Source: Proteiniphilum sp. X52 (GTDB lineage: Bacteria > Bacteroidota > Bacteroidia > Bacteroidales > Dysgonomonadaceae). Taken from it: DNA of 64,000 nucleotides. The stretch spans positions 186,001 through 250,000 of the forward strand of contig NZ_RDSD01000001.1 in assembly GCF_003712195.1 (NCBI RefSeq). Direction: 5' to 3'. The position numbers were made by a program, and so were the translations under genes. A model generated the notes under the pieces. That model saw nothing but the letters and a program-made list of their open reading frames with translations, did not search any database and was not told the origin of the DNA. Shown here one piece after another: positions 60,806 to 64,000 of the stretch (position 1 is the first letter of the stretch; every line of letters begins with the position of its first letter).

Positions 60806-63004
60806 ATGACACAACAAAATCGGAATAACAAGCGGGCTATTTTGGGCAGATACGGATTTATCGTTGCCCTGTTGATGCTGTTTGCCGTGATGATCATTGT
60901 TTCTGCCGGTAAGATCGTGTTTACCGCGGAAGGGAAAAAATGGCGTGAGGTAGGTGAAAAAGAGACAGTGATCAGGGATCGTGTGATCCTGCCCAAAAGA
61001 GGTAATATCTACACACACGATGGTAAACTCCTGGCAACTACAGAGCCGCTATATAATATTTATATGGATTTCTGGGCGGATGGGATGCGGAAAGACACAC
61101 TTGTCAAGTATGTGGATGACCTGTCGGTGGCGTTGGCTAAGAAATTTCCCGACAGAACCGCTGCCCAGTATAAGAATGTGATTATGAACGGATGGTCGAT
61201 GCGCGAAAAAGAAGAGCGCCAAATCCGGGAAAATCAGGAGAAAGGGAGCGATAAGCGGGTGGCGATCCGCTCCCGTTACGTAAGGATTTTACGTGACGAT
61301 ATCTCTTATGTCGATTTAAAGCAAATCCGCACCTATCCGTTCTGGAACCAGCGTTCTAACCGCAGCGGACTGATCGCTGAAGTGCGGAATGCCCGCAAAA
61401 AACCTTTCGGTAACCTTGCCAACCGTACAGTCGGCAGTGTCTATAAAGATATGGATAAGGGAGGTGCCAGCGGTCTTGAGTTGAAATATGACTCGTTGCT
61501 CAGAGGCGTTCCCGGCATAAAATTCCGCCAGAAGATACAAGGTAAATGGATGGATGTGGTGGAGCAACCGGCCGAAGAGGGTTGGGATATTGTCACTACC
61601 CTCGATGCGGCCATACAGGATATTACCGAACGCGCCTTGCGGGAGAAGCTGATTGAGACGGAGGCCGAGTCGGGTACAGCCATCGTCATGGAGGTGAAGA
61701 CCGGGGAAATAAAAGGAATTGTCAACCTCGACCGTATGAGTAACGGGGATTATGCCGAGGGAAATCCTAACGCATTCTCTTATATGAACGAACCGGGTTC
61801 CACTTTTAAGACAGTGACTACGATGGTGGCGCTCGATGATGGAGTGATCACTCCTGCCGATTCATTTTATGTGGGGAACGGGCTCTTTCAGTATAACAAG
61901 AGATGGGTGCGGGATCATTACTGGCGTAGGGGACAAGACAGGGGCTACATGACTGTGGCCGAAGGGATGGCTGTCTCATCGAATGTGGTGATGAGTAAAA
62001 TTGCATTAAAAGGATACGAAAACAACCCGACAAAATTTGTAGAGGGAATAGACCGTATCGGTTTGCGAAAACGGCTCACATGGGATGTGCCGCTTAACGG
62101 GATCGAAGGCACTTCATCCATCCGTTTCCCTGATGACAAAACCAATTACTGGTCGAAAACCACCCTTCCCTGGATGTCGTTCGGATATGAAACCCAGGTG
62201 CCGCCCATCTATATGCTGATGTTCTATAACGGCATCGCTAACGGCGGAACAATGATAAAACCCTTTATCGCCAAGCAGTTTTTCGAAAAGGGAAAAATGG
62301 TGAAGAACGTGGAAGCCGAGGTCGTAAATCCCAAAATGTGCAAGGAAACCACGCTGGAGCAGATCCATCAGATGTTGTTGAAAGTGGTGGAAGAGGGTAC
62401 GGCCAAAGTGGTGGGTTCCGACTATTTCACCATAGCCGGTAAGACCGGTACGGCACAGATCGCTTCCGGAGGAGGTTACGGAGGCTATTACGTTTCGTTC
62501 TGCGGTTATTTCCCGGCAGAAGAACCGATGTACACCATTTTTGTAGGGCTGAGAAAACCAAGAGGCGTGCCCTCGGGGGGAGGAATGGCAGGTATGGTCT
62601 TTAAGAATATAGCCGAGCAGACCTATTTAAGGAAAGTGCGGTTGGATGTGGAGGCTTGCAGGATAGACTCCACACTGCAAAAACAACCTTTGCTGAAAAA
62701 CGGTAACTGGGATCGTAACAGATCGCTGTTGAACGCATTGAATTTGCCGGCTGAAGGTCCGGCAGAAGCTGCCGATTGGGTGAAGATGAAATATGACAGC
62801 ACCACTTACCGGTCGGAACCAATCGCATTGCACAGTGCTCTGATCCCCGATGTGAGGGGGATGGGTGCCCGCGATGCGATCTATCTGCTGGAGAAGTCGG
62901 GGTTGAGGGTAAACCTGATCGGAGCGGGAAAGGTGGTGTCCCAATCGCTTTCGCCCGGCCAGAAATTGGTGAAAGGCACCACCGTCACCATTACGATGAG
63001 ATAG
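60806..63004 (+). CDS. ftsI: Penicillin-binding protein 2/3, septal transpeptidase with PASTA domain
   Basis: A 732-residue protein from ATG 60806 (MTQQNRNNKRAILGRYGFIV). N-terminal membrane helix about 15-37; dimerisation domain starting RGNIYTHDGKLLATTEPLYN; transpeptidase domain with SxxK motif PGSTFKTVT (Ser about 332), SxN motif SSNVVMSKI, and KTGTAQ (about 545). A C-terminal PASTA domain follows (LIPDVRGMGARDAIYLLEKS, VSQSLSPGQKLVKGTTV). It cross-links septal peptidoglycan. Among Bacteroidetes the PASTA extension is usual. The 29-bp repeats lie just upstream. Confidence 0.93.
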   Translation: MTQQNRNNKRAILGRYGFIVALLMLFAVMIIVSAGKIVFTAEGKKWREVGEKETVIRDRVILPKRGNIYTHDGKLLATTEPLYNIYMDFWADGMRKDTLVKYVDDLSVALAKKFPDRTAAQYKNVIMNGWSMREKEERQIRENQEKGSDKRVAIRSRYVRILRDDISYVDLKQIRTYPFWNQRSNRSGLIAEVRNARKKPFGNLANRTVGSVYKDMDKGGASGLELKYDSLLRGVPGIKFRQKIQGKWMDVVEQPAEEGWDIVTTLDAAIQDITERALREKLIETEAESGTAIVMEVKTGEIKGIVNLDRMSNGDYAEGNPNAFSYMNEPGSTFKTVTTMVALDDGVITPADSFYVGNGLFQYNKRWVRDHYWRRGQDRGYMTVAEGMAVSSNVVMSKIALKGYENNPTKFVEGIDRIGLRKRLTWDVPLNGIEGTSSIRFPDDKTNYWSKTTLPWMSFGYETQVPPIYMLMFYNGIANGGTMIKPFIAKQFFEKGKMVKNVEAEVVNPKMCKETTLEQIHQMLLKVVEEGTAKVVGSDYFTIAGKTGTAQIASGGGYGGYYVSFCGYFPAEEPMYTIFVGLRKPRGVPSGGGMAGMVFKNIAEQTYLRKVRLDVEACRIDSTLQKQPLLKNGNWDRNRSLLNALNLPAEGPAEAADWVKMKYDSTTYRSEPIALHSALIPDVRGMGARDAIYLLEKSGLRVNLIGAGKVVSQSLSPGQKLVKGTTVTITMR

Positions 63005-63126
63005 ATTCAATGTGCCAATCCCGACAAGTGGGATAAGTAGTGACTCATGAAAAAGAAGTCAGAAGTTAAGAAGTAAAGAAGTTGAGAATTCATTTTTAAT
63101 TTTTCACTTTTAATTTACTAAAGGGT

Positions 63127-64000
63127 ATGAACTTAAAGAAATTGATCGAGGCTTGTGACGTTGTTGCCCTGCGTGGCAAGGGCGAGGTGGAGGTGATCTC
63201 CATCACCTCCGATTCGCGCAAGGTGACTCCGGGTTCCCTTTTTATTGCGGTGGAAGGGATCTTTACCGACGGCCATGCTTATATCGGTAAAGCGATAGAA
63301 CAGGGAGCCGTGGCGGTGGTCTACGACAAGCCAATGATCGAGGAGTATTTTTCCCGTATTACCTATGTGCAGGTCAAACAGAGTGCGACAGCTCTTGCAC
63401 AGGTAGCTTCTGCATGGTACGGACACCCGTCGTCATTGCTGAAACTGGTCGGTGTTACCGGCACAAATGGGAAGACGACTATCGCCACATTGTTGTACGA
63501 TACGTTTCGCCATCTGGGTTATCCTTCCGGATTGCTGTCCACGGTAGCCAATTATGTGAATGGTGAACGGTATCCCACCACGCATACCACACTCGATCCG
63601 ATCACTCTCAACGATTATCTTCGCAAAATGGTGGACGCGGGATGCGAATATGCTTTTATGGAGGTGAGTTCCCACGCCATTCACCAGAAACGTGTGCATG
63701 GTCTCCGGTTTGCAGGAGGTGTTTTTACGAACCTTACCCAGGATCATCTCGATTATCACAAAAATATGCTGGAATACCGTAACGTGAAGAAGGCCTTTTT
63801 TGACGATCTTCCGGCTGATGCCTTTGCATTGACCAATATCGATGACAAGAACGGCACGGTGATGTCGCAGAATACGAAAGCTACCCGCTATACCTATTCG
63901 GTGACAGGAATGGCCGATTTCAAAGCCCGCATCTTCGAGAAGCATTTTGATGGAACAGACATAGAGATAAACGGAAAAGAGTTGACCGTCCAATTCGTGG
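63127..64000 (+). CDS. murE: UDP-N-acetylmuramyl-tripeptide synthetase MurE (3' partial)
   Basis: The first 291 residues are in the window; the gene runs past the end. The N-terminal domain (MNLKKLIEACDVVALRGKGE, TSDSRKVTPGSLFIAVEG) binds the UDP-MurNAc moiety, then the ATP loop VGVTGTNGKTTIATLLYD (about 108-125), THTTLDP, MEVSSHAIHQKRVHGLRFAG and FTNLTQDHLDYHKNM. It adds the third amino acid, usually meso-diaminopimelate in this phylum, to UDP-MurNAc-dipeptide. The residues that select the amino acid lie beyond the window. The 122-bp gap from ftsI is a low-complexity AAGAAGT-type stretch. Confidence 0.94.
   Translation, partial: MNLKKLIEACDVVALRGKGEVEVISITSDSRKVTPGSLFIAVEGIFTDGHAYIGKAIEQGAVAVVYDKPMIEEYFSRITYVQVKQSATALAQVASAWYGHPSSLLKLVGVTGTNGKTTIATLLYDTFRHLGYPSGLLSTVANYVNGERYPTTHTTLDPITLNDYLRKMVDAGCEYAFMEVSSHAIHQKRVHGLRFAGGVFTNLTQDHLDYHKNMLEYRNVKKAFFDDLPADAFALTNIDDKNGTVMSQNTKATRYTYSVTGMADFKARIFEKHFDGTDIEINGKELTVQFV

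Overview
The window is chromosomal DNA of a Bacteroidota bacterium, most likely a Bacteroidales relative of the Dysgonomonadaceae type (inference). The grounds are two SusC/SusD loci, FecR/ECF-sigma pairs, promoters of the TTG-N19/20-TAnnTTTG type, a glycine-lipid acyltransferase pair, a DUF3822 gene overlapping rsmD, and a mid-40s GC content by eye. No tRNA, rRNA, CRISPR array or intact mobile element was seen.

Layout. 1-8944 (+): a glycan/glycoprotein-use cluster with a truncated surface lipoprotein, a GH109-type alpha-N-acetylgalactosaminidase, an NlpC/P60-like lipoprotein, an S9 peptidase, a 61-codon ORF coupled at both ends, and a GC-rich GH36 alpha-galactosidase. 8945-17030: a decay zone with a frameshifted DUF4160 gene next to an intact DUF2442-HTH gene, remnants of a bacteriocin-type ABC exporter and of a SusC-like receptor, fragments of two transposases, an ECF sigma/FecR pair without a receptor, and an M20 peptidase with YjiG/YjiH-like membrane proteins. 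17035-26846 (-): a complete sigma, FecR, SusC, SusD, lipoprotein and metallophosphoesterase locus with a perfect 7-1-7 Fur-type box inside it. 26942-39086: a truncated dehydrogenase gene, a BtuB-like receptor, mgtE, rsmD, DUF3822, a RecD-like helicase, rsmI, a HAD phosphatase and arginine deiminase. 39176-56700: a starch/maltodextrin system with a LacI regulator, MFS permease and GH13 enzyme on +, and susC, susD, susE, susF, a neopullulanase and an alpha-amylase on -. 56716-58614 (-): glycine-lipid acyltransferases. 58889-64000 (+): start of the division and cell-wall cluster (mraZ, rsmH, ftsL, ftsI, murE).

In the starch system, SusD/E/F would bind starch at the surface, the lipoprotein amylase would cut it, SusC would import oligosaccharides, the neopullulanase would cut them in the periplasm, and the MFS permease would bring short maltodextrins into the cytoplasm. 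Two near-identical LacI-type palindromes (40185-40198 and 56545-56558) lie 54 and 56 bp upstream of the -7 elements of the permease and susC transcription units. This ties both arms to the neighbouring LacI protein, in a position that suits activation.

The most unusual signal is in the 5' leader of the permease gene (40293-40430). Two tandem copies, 76 bp apart, share a conserved core and have outer and inner stems that differ in sequence but still pair. This pattern of compensatory change suggests a structured RNA or duplicated cis-element. Other strong signals are the palindrome filling the promoter spacer of the DUF4160/DUF2442 unit and the Fur-type box in the second SusCD locus.
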